A stretch of DNA of 48,149 bases from CAZMSD01 sp964568855. GTDB taxonomy: Bacteria; CAIWAD01. Where the stretch lies: positions 1 through 48,149 of the forward strand of contig CAZMSD010000034.1 in NCBI GenBank assembly GCA_964568855.1. The letters are read 5' to 3'. Below are positions 7,692-17,314 of this stretch, one piece after another; within the stretch, counting starts at the first letter, position 1, and every line of letters begins with the position of its first letter. The position numbers were made by a program, and so were the translations under genes. The notes below the pieces were generated by a model. The model made no database searches. It was not told the DNA's origin and saw nothing but the letters and a program-made list of their open reading frames with translations.

Positions 7692-9305
7692 ATGTCACAC
7701 AGAAAACGTCGGAACATTCCTTACCTCCGCACACGGGCCTGTATACTCTTGCTTGTATTTCAATGCTGGTCCGCGGCGGAGGCGGTGGAAGTCCTGGACA
7801 ACTTTCAGCAGGGCTTCAAGACCACGGGAGCCAGGATCCTGGTGGCACCGACGATCGCCGAACCGAACGGGATTTACGAGGTACCGGTGCGCTACAACAT
7901 GGGCCTTCCGGGACCGAATCAGTTCATCGTATTGACCCTGGAGGGACCCGGAGAGGAAATCCATTTCGAAGAGTACATCGATGCCTACACCTACTTCGGC
8001 GAGGAGGAAGTGACGGTGGTGGTGTCCAACAACGCCGTCACGGGCGATGAACTGTCCTGGAATCTCGAGGTGTACAACGGCAATCCCTACGTGCCCGAAT
8101 CCGTGGAGCTCTGCGAGAACTGTACCACGGTGGCGGATCCCATCGATTTCTACAGCGGCTTCCTGGATTTGGCCTATCCTTACGGTGGAAATACGCCGGG
8201 AGTCAATTGCACTTCGCCCAATGTCGGGGCCTGCGAAATCACTCCCATTGACGGTTTTATGTCCTGGTTACTCAGTTGGATTCCGGGAGCGGGAGGCGAT
8301 AACGTTTCCTGGTGTACCGTTCTCAATCCGAACGGGGCATGGGATCCCGTGAAACAAACCCTCGCGGGAATCTTCCGTGCATGGAAGCTGTACAAGGGCT
8401 TCGAGCTGGGTAACGGGAAACACGGACACAAAACCGTTGCGGGCGCTGGAGCTTGCGAGAAGCTGGTGGTTACCAGCGGGCTGAATATTCCATCCCTCCA
8501 GGATTTGACTATAGGCGCTCTGCAGCAAGGCGTAGGATACACCATCCAAGCCCAGCAGCAGGTAAGCCTGCATCCACCCGGCTGGGAAAGCCAGGGTAAC
8601 ATGGAAGCCCTGGGAGACATGGAGATCACACAGGATCTGCTTGATCTGGGATACGTGCAGATCACCACAGGGGGATCGAACTACGCAGTGATTCCACCGG
8701 GCTCCAATTATGCCGTCAACTACGGCACGTTCTCCGAGGAGGACAGCACCTACGCCGACGATCCCGACGACGAGTTGCGAAAACGTATCGATTGGGATTT
8801 CGATGTGGTTTACGACGCCGTAGCGAACACAATTACCATCTCGGGCGGAGTCGAGGGGGACGTCGTGTACTCACTCTGGCAAGTCTGTGAGGCGAGTGTC
8901 GGTGGCGGCGGCTCCGGGAGTGTCTCTTTCTCAGCCGCCGGCGACGTGTTGGATGCATGGTTCCACCTTGAAAGCGATGGGGTTTTCCAGTGCGGGGATC
9001 ACCCCTGCTGGCACGGCCAGGTGGAGTGTCACATGGGAATATTACTTGAGATCAGCTATCCCACGGAATGCACCGTGAAGATCGAGTTCACTCTCCAGGT
9101 GGCCGCCGGGGCTCACGCTGAATTCTACCCCATCGGGCAGGCCTTTTGCTGTCCAAAGTACGAGTATCCCCTGCTCACAATAGTGGAAGACATCTGCGAC
9201 GACACGGAGGTGCAATCCTGGATGAACGAGTACTTCCCGGAACTCGTTGCCCAGTACGACGGGAACTACACGGAAGCGACGACCATGATGCTGCGCTGGT
9301 ACTGA
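7692..9305 (+). CDS. Secreted Cys-rich protein of unknown function
   Basis: 537 aa with a signal peptide (basic start, then ACILLLVFQCWSAAEA). Strong ribosome site GGAGGA at 7681-7686. No known domain is recognised. It is acidic and rich in Gly, Tyr and Trp, with many paired cysteines (CENCTT, CTSPNVGACE, CGDHPCW, AFCCPKYE) that suggest disulfides in the mature exported protein. A GGGGSGS linker sits near residue 405. It has no sorting tail and no lipobox. The motif SLHPPGWES recurs as SLQPPGWEP in the next gene, 33 bases downstream, so the two probably form an operon with related domains. Confidence 0.75.
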   Translation: MSHRKRRNIPYLRTRACILLLVFQCWSAAEAVEVLDNFQQGFKTTGARILVAPTIAEPNGIYEVPVRYNMGLPGPNQFIVLTLEGPGEEIHFEEYIDAYTYFGEEEVTVVVSNNAVTGDELSWNLEVYNGNPYVPESVELCENCTTVADPIDFYSGFLDLAYPYGGNTPGVNCTSPNVGACEITPIDGFMSWLLSWIPGAGGDNVSWCTVLNPNGAWDPVKQTLAGIFRAWKLYKGFELGNGKHGHKTVAGAGACEKLVVTSGLNIPSLQDLTIGALQQGVGYTIQAQQQVSLHPPGWESQGNMEALGDMEITQDLLDLGYVQITTGGSNYAVIPPGSNYAVNYGTFSEEDSTYADDPDDELRKRIDWDFDVVYDAVANTITISGGVEGDVVYSLWQVCEASVGGGGSGSVSFSAAGDVLDAWFHLESDGVFQCGDHPCWHGQVECHMGILLEISYPTECTVKIEFTLQVAAGAHAEFYPIGQAFCCPKYEYPLLTIVEDICDDTEVQSWMNEYFPELVAQYDGNYTEATTMMLRWY

Positions 9306-9338
9306 TGGATCCGAACCGGTGAAAGAGGAGATTGAACG

Positions 9339-10859
9339 ATGAAAAATACACTAAGTGTAATACGAACGCTGTCTCGGGCGGCACTCGCGGGCTGTGCCGG
9401 ATGCCTGCTGACCTTCCTGATTCACGCGCCGGCAGCCGCCTACGAAGTCGTTCCGGGACACGAATACCGCATCGACCTGGAAGTGGTCAACTTCCACGGC
9501 AGCGTGATCGGCATGGGGGAGGTGATCTTCGAAGCGGTGGAAATACCGCCCTTCGTCACGGATTTTCACCCCATCGTGGGTGACGTGTTACCTGGCGAAA
9601 CGGGCGTCCTTGGCATCGAATTCCGCATCCTGCCCGGGTCATGGGGCCAGGCGGACACCCTGCGCGTAGCCATGTCGGCGAATACCGGATCGTTCTCCCT
9701 GCAACCGCCCGGCTGGGAGCCGGCCTTCTTCCTGCAGGTGGTCGGCGAATGCCAGGTGAACTGCGCTGGAGATCCCGAGGGAGAGCCCTTGCTGCACGGG
9801 GAGGACGAGACCAACGGAGGCTGCTATTCCGAACCGCCCGTGTTCACCTTCATCGATTGCGGGCAGACCTACTGCGGAAGCGCCTTCACCTGGAGCGAGG
9901 GCGTCCAGGAATACCGTGACACGGACTGGTACTATCATTCGCCCTTCGAGAACAGTCGTTTCACCTGGGAGGTGGAGGCGGAATTCCCGCTCACGGCGAT
10001 GGTCATGGACGGCAGCTACAGTTGTCCCGCGTACGCTCTACTGGCGGTCGTGGACGCCGACAGCTGCCAGCCTGCATTGATTCAAACGGATTGCCTGCCT
10101 GAGGGCGAATACTACTTCTACGCGAGTCCGCGGGATTCCTCCGGCCTGCCTGAGGAAAGGAACTACACCGCGACCTTGAGCTGCGAGCCCTGCGACTGGA
10201 TCGATCCCTGCGAGCTGGCGGAAGTCATCGCCTGTAACACGGTTCTATATGACGACAACGGCTCTGGAACGCGGAGCTGGGCCGGCTATCCGCATTGCGC
10301 CGGCGACTTTCAGACCGGCCCGGAGAAAGTCTACACCCTGGTGATCCCGCTGGGCGGCACGCGCCTGGTCGCCGGGCTCTCGGGTCTCGACGAGGACCTG
10401 GATATCTTTCTGCAGCAGGGCTGCGATTACGGCAGCTGCATCGCGGCGGCGGAGGACACGCTGGACCTGGTCCTCGACCAGGGGCAATACAGCCTGGTGG
10501 TCGACGGCTACCTGGGAGCGGAGTCATCCTACACGCTGGCCGTGAACTGCTTCTTCCCGCAGCCCCCGGCGCCACTTCTGAGCATCCGGCGACTGAACGA
10601 CCTGGATGTGGAACTCGGCTGGTCGGCCGAGGCGCCCGGAGACAGCTTCCGCGTGTACCGCTCGACAGAGGCTTTCTTCGATCCCCAACCGGGAGACCTG
10701 GTTGCGGTGACCGCCGATAGCACCTGGGTCGACGCCGGAGCGCTGCAGGGATACGCGGCCGTGTATTACCGGATCCGCGCATTCAGGACGGATCCTCCGC
10801 TGGAAAGCGGTGATGTGGTGAACCTGCGAAAGCGCGGCGCGGAAGCGATCGGGCGCTGA
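9339..10859 (+). CDS. Secreted Cys-rich protein with terminal FnIII-like tail
   Basis: 506 aa. Ribosome site AGAGGAG precedes the ATG. Signal peptide with hydrophobic LAGCAGCLLTFLIHAPAAA. An N-terminal Ig-like part (LEVVNFHGSVIGMGEVIFEA, LPGETGVLGIEF) is followed by Cys-rich segments. A region around residues 300-405 (RLVAGLSGLDEDLDIFL, YSLVVDGYLGAESSYTLAV) resembles pre-peptidase C-terminal (PPC) beta domains. The last ~80 residues are an FnIII-like domain (LGWSAEAPGDSFRVYRS, AVYYRIRAF), the same kind of tail as in four other secreted proteins of this window. Probably the second gene of a two-gene unit. Function unknown. Confidence 0.75.
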   Translation: MKNTLSVIRTLSRAALAGCAGCLLTFLIHAPAAAYEVVPGHEYRIDLEVVNFHGSVIGMGEVIFEAVEIPPFVTDFHPIVGDVLPGETGVLGIEFRILPGSWGQADTLRVAMSANTGSFSLQPPGWEPAFFLQVVGECQVNCAGDPEGEPLLHGEDETNGGCYSEPPVFTFIDCGQTYCGSAFTWSEGVQEYRDTDWYYHSPFENSRFTWEVEAEFPLTAMVMDGSYSCPAYALLAVVDADSCQPALIQTDCLPEGEYYFYASPRDSSGLPEERNYTATLSCEPCDWIDPCELAEVIACNTVLYDDNGSGTRSWAGYPHCAGDFQTGPEKVYTLVIPLGGTRLVAGLSGLDEDLDIFLQQGCDYGSCIAAAEDTLDLVLDQGQYSLVVDGYLGAESSYTLAVNCFFPQPPAPLLSIRRLNDLDVELGWSAEAPGDSFRVYRSTEAFFDPQPGDLVAVTADSTWVDAGALQGYAAVYYRIRAFRTDPPLESGDVVNLRKRGAEAIGR

Positions 10860-10916
10860 CCGGCCCCGGTTCGCGTTCAGGTACCGGCCGGATCGACGAT
10901 GTTCCGCGCTTGAGTG

Positions 10917-10954
10917 CAAGCACCCCCGACGGTCTGATCCACCGGGGGTGCTTG
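10917..10954. terminator. Hairpin between convergent genes
   Basis: Perfect 12-bp stem: CAAGCACCCCCG (10917-10928) pairs with CGGGGGTGCTTG (10943-10954) around a 14-base loop. It lies between genes ending at 10859 (+) and 11002 (-), so it can serve both. No U-tract on either side. Confidence 0.65.
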
Positions 10955-11001
10955 GTCGTGCGGCTGTGGTCCCGGAATCCGCTACACCGGAACGTAATAG
11001 C

Positions 11002-11934
11002 CTATTTCATCAGCAGAAGTTTCTGCGTCTCGATTCGGCCGCCGCTGCGCAGGGTGCAGAAGTAGGTGCCGCTGCAGAGCCGGGAGGCGTCGAATTGCAC
11101 GCTGTGCTCGCCCGCGCTCACCAGGCCGTTCACCAGGGTATGCAACTCGCGACCCGCCAGGTCATAGACCTTGAGCACGGCGTAATCGGTTTCCGGCAGC
11201 GAGTAGGCGATGGTCGTTACCGGGTTGAAGGGATTGGGGTAGGCGCCCCGCAGGCTGAAATCGCCCAGGGTCTCCCGGGCTCCGGCGGTCTCGCCGTACT
11301 CCGCGGAGATGCACAGGGGCGCGCAGGGACTGAGATCCGTCAGCTCGAGCCAATCATCGGCGCCCGCCTGGTAGGCGCGGAACCGGATTCCGTCGATGCC
11401 GCAGATCGCCGTGACGTTCAGGCAGAGCTCTTCCGGCGGAACGGGTCCGAGGTTAATCACCACCCCGTCCGTGCAGCAGGGCCACCAGTTCCAGAGAATG
11501 GCTCCCTCGCCGGCGGCGGGATTGAAGATGTAGAGATCGCCCGGGTCGTCCAGGACCAGCAGCTCTGCGCCGGGCATGCCCGTGAGACACATCTCCAGCA
11601 GGCCGCCCGAACCGTCGTCCAGGTCGTCGATAAAGACCGACAGCGCGTAGTCGCCGTTGTGATCCAGCGAGAACAGCACGATCAGTTCATTGCTCAGCTG
11701 GAAATCGGGGTTGGACGAGGAAGCGGTCCCTGGATCGTAGCCGTAGTGCTCCACCGCCGTGTCGGGAGTGGGAATCGGGTAGGGATCCACCGGTACTTCA
11801 ACGGGGTTCCCGTTGGTCACGGTGAAGGACCAATCGGCGCGAGCGAAGGGAGCGAAAAACAGGAACAGGCCGACCAGGGCCGCCGTTCGGATGAGTTCGC
11901 AGGATGTGATACAAGGATTCGATCGCTGGTTCAT
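11002..11934 (-). CDS. Secreted protein with Por/T9SS-type sorting tail
   Basis: 310 aa. AAAGGAAC lies before the ATG. Signal peptide with hydrophobic TAALVGLFLFFAPFARA. The body (residues ~35-215) is an unrecognised beta-rich domain, acidic, with Cys pairs (WWPCCTDG, LSPCAPLC). The last ~85 residues are a textbook sorting tail: YPNPFNPVTTIAYSLPE, KVYDLAGRE, SAGEHSVQFDASRL, SGTYFCTL, QKLLLMK. Stop codon is TAG. It points toward the cluster ending at 10859 and shares the hairpin at 10917-10954. Function of the body unknown. Confidence 0.8.
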   Translation of the reverse strand: MNQRSNPCITSCELIRTAALVGLFLFFAPFARADWSFTVTNGNPVEVPVDPYPIPTPDTAVEHYGYDPGTASSSNPDFQLSNELIVLFSLDHNGDYALSVFIDDLDDGSGGLLEMCLTGMPGAELLVLDDPGDLYIFNPAAGEGAILWNWWPCCTDGVVINLGPVPPEELCLNVTAICGIDGIRFRAYQAGADDWLELTDLSPCAPLCISAEYGETAGARETLGDFSLRGAYPNPFNPVTTIAYSLPETDYAVLKVYDLAGRELHTLVNGLVSAGEHSVQFDASRLCSGTYFCTLRSGGRIETQKLLLMK

Positions 11935-12422
11935 TGCAGTTCCTTTCGTTTATGTCTCACATGCACATTGGTACGGTTCATCCCGGCCATGAGGCCGCGC
12001 CCTCGGCCTCTTCGAGTCCGCGACAGCGGAGAGGGATCCGGAGCGCCGGCCCGCCGTCCGGTACGGCCGCTCGCCGGAACCTGGCGGACCCGCGCGCCCA
12101 TCAACGGCGCGGAGGAACCCGGGCTTCGGCAAGTGCAGTTTCAGGCGAAATCCCGAGCAGCACCTGGCCATAGCTTGGTCTCAGGCCTGGCGGCAAGCTT
12201 TATGCCAGATGTAACGATGTGTTAATGCAGGAATTAGAAATAGAGGGGATGAACCAAGGTTCGTCAAATCAGGCTGATTAGTGGATATGAACCATAACGC
12301 CCGCCCCGAAGGTCACCGGAGTTCCGGTCGAAACGGATCCTGGTACCGGCGGGATACGGCGAAGCCCGGGATAGCGGTTTCAGGACTAGGGCCTATTGTA
12401 TCACGAGGTCGCGTGCGGCGCA
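11935..12422. other. Intergenic stretch, no gene
   Basis: About 490 bases between the start of one minus-strand gene and the stop of the next. The stretch 12180-12300 is AT-richer and probably holds control sequences for the 11934 gene, but no clear -35/-10 pair was found. A short inverted repeat GAACC-AA-GGTTC lies at 12251-12262, and a GTATCAC heptamer at 12398-12404. Open frames here overlap antisense and lack protein-like composition. Confidence 0.5.
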
Positions 12423-12453
12423 AGTGGACCGATTCATGTGAATCGGTTCACTA
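12423..12453 (-). repeat. Stop-codon-associated hairpin repeat, copy 2
   Basis: Read on the minus strand it begins TAGTGAACCGATTCA and returns TGAATCGGTCCACT: a 14-bp stem with one G-T pair and a two-base loop. It matches copy 1 (169-200) at 28 of 30 aligned positions. The TAG at its head is the stop codon of the WPLY-repeat gene, the same arrangement as at copy 1. Confidence 0.7.
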
Positions 12454-14700
12454 AAAGAACCAGAAGTACTTCATTTTGCGTGTTCCATCGGGGTAGGTTT
12501 CGGCGCCGATCAGGCCCCCGAGGATCGCCCAGTAGCTTCCCGCTTCCTCTTCCGCTTCGTAGTAGTAGAGGGGATTGAGTTCGAAGACGGACGAGGTGGG
12601 CGTGTTTCTCTTCCTGATCAGTCGCCAGAGGAAGCGGAATTCCCTGGTCTCGGGACCTTGCTGTTCGTAGGAAATCGCCTTCCACAGGAATTCCAGCCTC
12701 CTGAAGATCGATCGTTCGGGAGCATCGAAGGGAAGAGGCCAGAGGACCGTCCAGTTCAGGGTGTCCGCCGACAGGTTGCTCTCGTAGCGGTACAAGGGAC
12801 AGAGAAAGTGCCTGCGCGCCTTCGAATCGCGCGCATAGCGGAACAGGTTCATTCCCAGGAATTCAACCACCTCGAGCCGGACCGCGGTGTTATCGCTGTC
12901 TCGCTCGTAGGAGTGCAGGAACAAACTGCTGTTGAAGACCCTCTTCGGCGAGCGGCCCCAGCTCCAGAGGGGGAAGATCCAGTTCGTGACACTGTCCTTG
13001 CGCCTGCTGCGGTTGTACAGCAGGATGTTGAGCAGCGAGCGATCCTCCAGTGTATCACGTCCGAAACGGAAGAAGGGCCAGACCATCGATTTCTCGTGGT
13101 ACGACCCGCTCCGATAGCGACCGAAAAAGGGCCACAGGTGACGGAATTCGCCTCGCGGCCACTTGCTGTGCAGGTAGTAGGGCGGCAGCAGGGCCAGCGA
13201 CGCCGCGATGTGGCTTTCCGTTGAATCCCGGTAGCTGAAATGGAAGGGGATCGACCAGGAGCGTGTCCAATCCCTGTGAATCTGCCTGCTGAACAGGGGA
13301 TAGAGCAGATCCTGCCTGGCGACCCCGGCCAGCGAATCCCGGGTGTCGACGTACACGGGTCCCAGAAAGAACTTCCTGCGAAATCCCGGACTTCTCTCAT
13401 GAACACCGTAGAAGGGCAGCCAATGCTTCGCACGGAAAGAATCCGACTCGTGGGAGAAGTAGCACGGAAGCGCGACCGTGGTGGTGGAACCGGGCTTCCG
13501 GGAATGCCAGTACAGTGGTAGGATCCGCAGTGTCCGGCTGTCCGGCGATCGTCCGTGGTGGAACAGGGGCCAGAACACGTCGAGGGAGCGTTTCTGCGAC
13601 AGGCTGTCCCTGAAGACCGAGTACAGCGGGAAGAGCAGGAACTGCCGCGAAATGAAATCGCCGTTGCGGTAGACGCCGTAGAAGGGGAAGTAATACGTCC
13701 AGGAGCTTCGCTTGAGACTGTCGTCCCCGCTGAAGTAGAAGGGGAAAATGGTCCGGAAGCCGAAGCTCTCGTGCCTGAAGCGGCAATAGAAGGGAAGCGC
13801 GGCCTTGATCCCGAGACTCTCGCCCCTGAAGTCGTAATACAGCGGCAGGAAGGTGTGAAACGAGGTCTTCGCGGTGGTCCATGAAGAGTAGACCGGCGTG
13901 ATGAAGCGCAGCCGGGCTCGCGGACTCCTGTAGTCGAAGTACAGGGGCAAAACCGCATCGGTCCTGTATTCGGGGCCTTTCCTCATGTACCACAAAGGCA
14001 GAATGCCCCGGGCCTGGTATCCGGGCCCGTTCCTCCAGTAGTAGGGAAAGACCAGCCCGCCTGAGTTCTCGACGCCTCTCATGTACCAGTAGAGCGGCCA
14101 GACCCGGTAAGACAGGTACTCCCGCGTCCGATGGAAGTTGGCGATCGGCCAGAATGCGTGGATGTTCGTCTCCCGGGTCTCGGAATCCCTCCCGAACCTG
14201 AAGAAAGGGAAGAGGATCGAGTGCTCCGTGTAGCTGCCTCTGTGGCAGACGCCGTAGAAGGGCCAGATCATCCGGTAGGAATAGTCCGGTCCTTTTCCGT
14301 CGAAATACACCGGAAACAGGTTGTTGTAGCGGCGATCGGGGGAGTTGTAGTACCAGTAGACCGGGAACAGGTTGAAGAACTTGCTGCGTGCATCGCGCCG
14401 GTACCTGGCAAGCGGCCAGAGAACGCTTGTCTTGCGGACCGCGCCGGCGGAATCTCCCTCCGTTTCGAAAACCAGGGGCCGGATCGAGTATCGCTGCCAC
14501 GACCTGTTCCATTCGTGATGATAAACGGGCCAGATGATGTCCGTTACACCTGAGTCGGCGGATGATCGGTGGTAGTACAGGGGCCAGACGGAAACCGGTC
14601 GCGCAGATCCGCCTGCGGCGGAAAGATCGCCCGCGAACAGGAGGAGCAGGAGACAGATCCCGCAGCGCCGGAGTGGTCGGATGCGCAGATTATGGTTCAT
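12451..14700 (-). CDS. Exported protein of about 30 aromatic 'WPLY' repeats
   Basis: 749 aa from ATG 14700, chosen because the signal peptide (MNHNLRIRPLRRCGICLLLLLFAG...SAA) follows directly; an ATG at 14886 is open upstream. The whole mature protein is built from repeats of roughly 20-25 residues. Each has a strand such as (I/L/V)(W/F/L)P(L/F/V)(Y/F), then two or three aromatic residues, a turn rich in R-D-S-G (FRDSLSQK, GRSPDSR), and a return strand. Examples: VLWPLARY, NLFPVYWY, MIWPFYGV, AVLPLYFD, YYFPFYGV, RILPLYWH, HLWPFFGR. Aromatic alternation suggests beta-hairpins, perhaps a membrane-associated barrel or an elongated beta sheet. No catalytic motif or sorting tail. No named family is recognised. 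The stop overlaps the hairpin repeat. Confidence 0.8.
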   Translation of the reverse strand: MNHNLRIRPLRRCGICLLLLLFAGDLSAAGGSARPVSVWPLYYHRSSADSGVTDIIWPVYHHEWNRSWQRYSIRPLVFETEGDSAGAVRKTSVLWPLARYRRDARSKFFNLFPVYWYYNSPDRRYNNLFPVYFDGKGPDYSYRMIWPFYGVCHRGSYTEHSILFPFFRFGRDSETRETNIHAFWPIANFHRTREYLSYRVWPLYWYMRGVENSGGLVFPYYWRNGPGYQARGILPLWYMRKGPEYRTDAVLPLYFDYRSPRARLRFITPVYSSWTTAKTSFHTFLPLYYDFRGESLGIKAALPFYCRFRHESFGFRTIFPFYFSGDDSLKRSSWTYYFPFYGVYRNGDFISRQFLLFPLYSVFRDSLSQKRSLDVFWPLFHHGRSPDSRTLRILPLYWHSRKPGSTTTVALPCYFSHESDSFRAKHWLPFYGVHERSPGFRRKFFLGPVYVDTRDSLAGVARQDLLYPLFSRQIHRDWTRSWSIPFHFSYRDSTESHIAASLALLPPYYLHSKWPRGEFRHLWPFFGRYRSGSYHEKSMVWPFFRFGRDTLEDRSLLNILLYNRSRRKDSVTNWIFPLWSWGRSPKRVFNSSLFLHSYERDSDNTAVRLEVVEFLGMNLFRYARDSKARRHFLCPLYRYESNLSADTLNWTVLWPLPFDAPERSIFRRLEFLWKAISYEQQGPETREFRFLWRLIRKRNTPTSSVFELNPLYYYEAEEEAGSYWAILGGLIGAETYPDGTRKMKYFWFF

Positions 14701-14914
14701 GATGATGCAGCTGTTGCGTGCAATATACCAATCCAGCCGTGGGACCGGTCCTGAATGCGATGAATCCCGTCCGGAGCCGTTCTTGCCTTGCCTGCTGGGG
14801 ATCCAAGTCTTAGTTTCCCGCCAGCTTCGAAGCATCGACTCGCGATGCTGGATCGGATTCGACGCCGGCCGGTGAGTCCGTAGCACCGGACCGAATCACA
14901 CAGCGAGGACACTC

Positions 14915-17314
14915 ATGCCCCAAGGAATTCCTTCGATCGTCTTGCCGGCGATTCTGCTTGCCGCCGCGGCCTGCTTCGCCGACCCTCCACCGACCTTCGA
15001 CCTGCGCGACGTGGGAGGCGATAACTACGTCACCGGCGTACGCTCGCAGCAGGGCGGCACTTGCTGGACCCACGGCGCCATGGCCGCCATGGAGGGCAAC
15101 CTCCTGATGACCGGGAACTGGGACGCCGCAGGGGAGACCGGCGAGCCCGACCTGGCCGAGTATCACCTGGACTGGTGGAACGGCTTCAACCAGCACTGGA
15201 ACGAGGACCGCGATCCGCCGCAGGGCGGGGGCCTGGTGGTTCACCAGGGAGGCGACTACATGGTGACCACCGCCTACCTGAGCCGCCTGGAGGGAGCCGT
15301 GCGCGACGTGGACGGGCAGTCCTACGACAGCGCTCCGGCGCGGTCGGATCCCGGCTTCCACTATTTCTATCCGCGTGAGGTGGAGTGGTTCGTGGCCGGG
15401 GCGGACCTGGGCGGGATAGACACCATCAAGGAAAAGATCATGGCCGAGGGCGTCCTGGGCACGTGCATGTGTTACAGCGGCGCGTACATATCCAACTACA
15501 TCCACTACCAGCCGCCCGGGACGACCGACGATCCGAACCACGCCATCGCCATCGTGGGCTGGGACGACGACCTCGCGACCCAGGCCCCGCTGCCCGGCGC
15601 CTGGCTGTGCAAGAACAGCTGGGGCGACGACTGGGGCTACGGCGGCTACTTCTGGATCTCCTACTACGACAAGCACTGCTGCCAGCAGCCCCAGATGGGC
15701 GCCGTCTCCTTCCAGGAGGTGCAGGCGCTGGATTACGACAACGCGTATTACCACGACTACCACGGCTGGCGTGATACGAAATCGACGGTCGGCGAGGCCT
15801 TCAACGCCTTCACCGCGGAGCGGGACGAGCGGATCGCGGCGCTGTCCTTTTTCAGCGCGGCGGACAGCGCAGACTGGCTGCTCAAGGTCTACGACCGCTT
15901 CGAAGACGGCGAGCTGCTGGACGAGCTGGCCTCCGCGGCGGGAAGCTCTCCGCACATCGGCTTCCATACCGTGGACCTGCCCGAGCCGGTCCTGGTGAGC
16001 GCGGGCGACGACTTCTACCTCTACCTGTGGCTTTCCGACGGAGGGCAGCCCTACGACAGGACCTCGGACGTGCCGGTGCTGCTGGGCGCGGACTACCGGG
16101 TGATCGTGGAGTCCAGCGCCGGCCCCGGAGAGAGCTACTACCGCGAGGGCGGCGCCTGGCTGGACTTCTACGTCGATCTTTCGATTCCGGACCCGCACAC
16201 CGCCAACTTCTGCATCAAGGCCCTCTGCAACACGGCGGGCATCAGCGTCGATCCCGGGCAGGGCTTCGGGCCCGAAGGCCCCGAGGGAGGACCTTTCACG
16301 CCGAGTGGAACGATCTTCCGGATTGAAAACCGGGATCCCCTGAGCCTGGATTACGCCGTATCCCTGGACCAGCAGGTGAGCTGGCTCGATCTCGGCGGCG
16401 CACTCTCGGGTACCCTGCCTCCCGGCGGCGACGCGGAGATCACCGTGGACCTGAACGATGCCGCTCTGGCACTGGATCCGGGCGCCCACACGGCGAGCCT
16501 GGTCTTCACGAATACTACGAATCACATGGGCGACACGGAGCGGCTGGTGGTGCTGGGCGTCGGCGATCGCGTCGTTTTCCGCGAGTGGACCCTGGACACC
16601 GATCCCGGCTGGACCTGCGAGGACGACTGGGCCTTCGGGCAGCCCTCCGGCGGCGGCGGCGAACACGGTGGTCCGGATCCCACGAGCGGCTACACGGGCG
16701 ACAACGTCTACGGCTACAACCTGGCGGGCGATTACCCCAACAACCTGCCGGAGCGCCACCTCACGAGCGATGCGATCGATTGTTCGGAACTCTACAACGT
16801 GCGCCTGAGCTTCCGGCGCTGGCTGGGCGTGGAGCAGCCCCTCTACGACCACGCCTACGTGCGGGCGAGCGCCGATGGTGCGACATGGGAGACGGTCTGG
16901 GCCAACGATGCGGAGATCACCGATTACGGGTGGACTGAGATGGAGCTGGATCTGTCCGCCGTGGCCGACGACGGGACCGAGGTCTTCCTGCGCTGGACCA
17001 TGGGCTCCACCGACGTAGGCTGGCGCTACTGCGGCTGGAACATCGACGACGTCCGGCTCAGCGCGCTGGAGCGCGTGCCCTGGCTGCCGGCGGTGGACGA
17101 CCTGGCGATCTCGGTAGAGGGAGTGCTTGTGACACTCAGCTGGACGCCCGTGGCGGGAGCGCAGAGCTACCTGGTCGAAGAGGCGGCGGAGGCCTCCGGC
17201 CCCTACTACCAGCTGACCGCGACGGAGTCGAGTATCTACAGCTTCGACCTGCCGCCGGAAGCCGAGCGGCGCTTCTACAGGGTTCTGGCTTCGTCGGATC
17301 CCGCCCGGCCCTGA
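14915..17314 (+). CDS. Secreted papain-family (C1A) cysteine protease, multidomain
   Basis: 799 aa. GCGAGG precedes the ATG. Signal peptide MPQGIPSIVLPAILLAAAAC. There is no long propeptide: the catalytic domain starts at once (FDLRDVGGDNYVTGVRSQ). The triad is visible: Cys50 in GGTCWTHGAMAAME, His209 in DPNHAIAIVGWDDD, Asn234 in CKNSWGDDWGYGGYFWISYY. Residues ~275-430 form the lectin-like domain typical of this subfamily (AFTAERDERIAALSFF, LLKVYDRFEDGELL). Then come a BACON/Ig-like part (QVSWLDLGGALSGTLPPGG), a MAM/jelly-roll-like part (WAFGQPSGGGGEHGGPDP, YGYNLAGDYPNNLPERHL) and a terminal FnIII-like tail. Probably an extracellular protein-degrading enzyme. Confidence 0.9.
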   Translation: MPQGIPSIVLPAILLAAAACFADPPPTFDLRDVGGDNYVTGVRSQQGGTCWTHGAMAAMEGNLLMTGNWDAAGETGEPDLAEYHLDWWNGFNQHWNEDRDPPQGGGLVVHQGGDYMVTTAYLSRLEGAVRDVDGQSYDSAPARSDPGFHYFYPREVEWFVAGADLGGIDTIKEKIMAEGVLGTCMCYSGAYISNYIHYQPPGTTDDPNHAIAIVGWDDDLATQAPLPGAWLCKNSWGDDWGYGGYFWISYYDKHCCQQPQMGAVSFQEVQALDYDNAYYHDYHGWRDTKSTVGEAFNAFTAERDERIAALSFFSAADSADWLLKVYDRFEDGELLDELASAAGSSPHIGFHTVDLPEPVLVSAGDDFYLYLWLSDGGQPYDRTSDVPVLLGADYRVIVESSAGPGESYYREGGAWLDFYVDLSIPDPHTANFCIKALCNTAGISVDPGQGFGPEGPEGGPFTPSGTIFRIENRDPLSLDYAVSLDQQVSWLDLGGALSGTLPPGGDAEITVDLNDAALALDPGAHTASLVFTNTTNHMGDTERLVVLGVGDRVVFREWTLDTDPGWTCEDDWAFGQPSGGGGEHGGPDPTSGYTGDNVYGYNLAGDYPNNLPERHLTSDAIDCSELYNVRLSFRRWLGVEQPLYDHAYVRASADGATWETVWANDAEITDYGWTEMELDLSAVADDGTEVFLRWTMGSTDVGWRYCGWNIDDVRLSALERVPWLPAVDDLAISVEGVLVTLSWTPVAGAQSYLVEEAAEASGPYYQLTATESSIYSFDLPPEAERRFYRVLASSDPARP

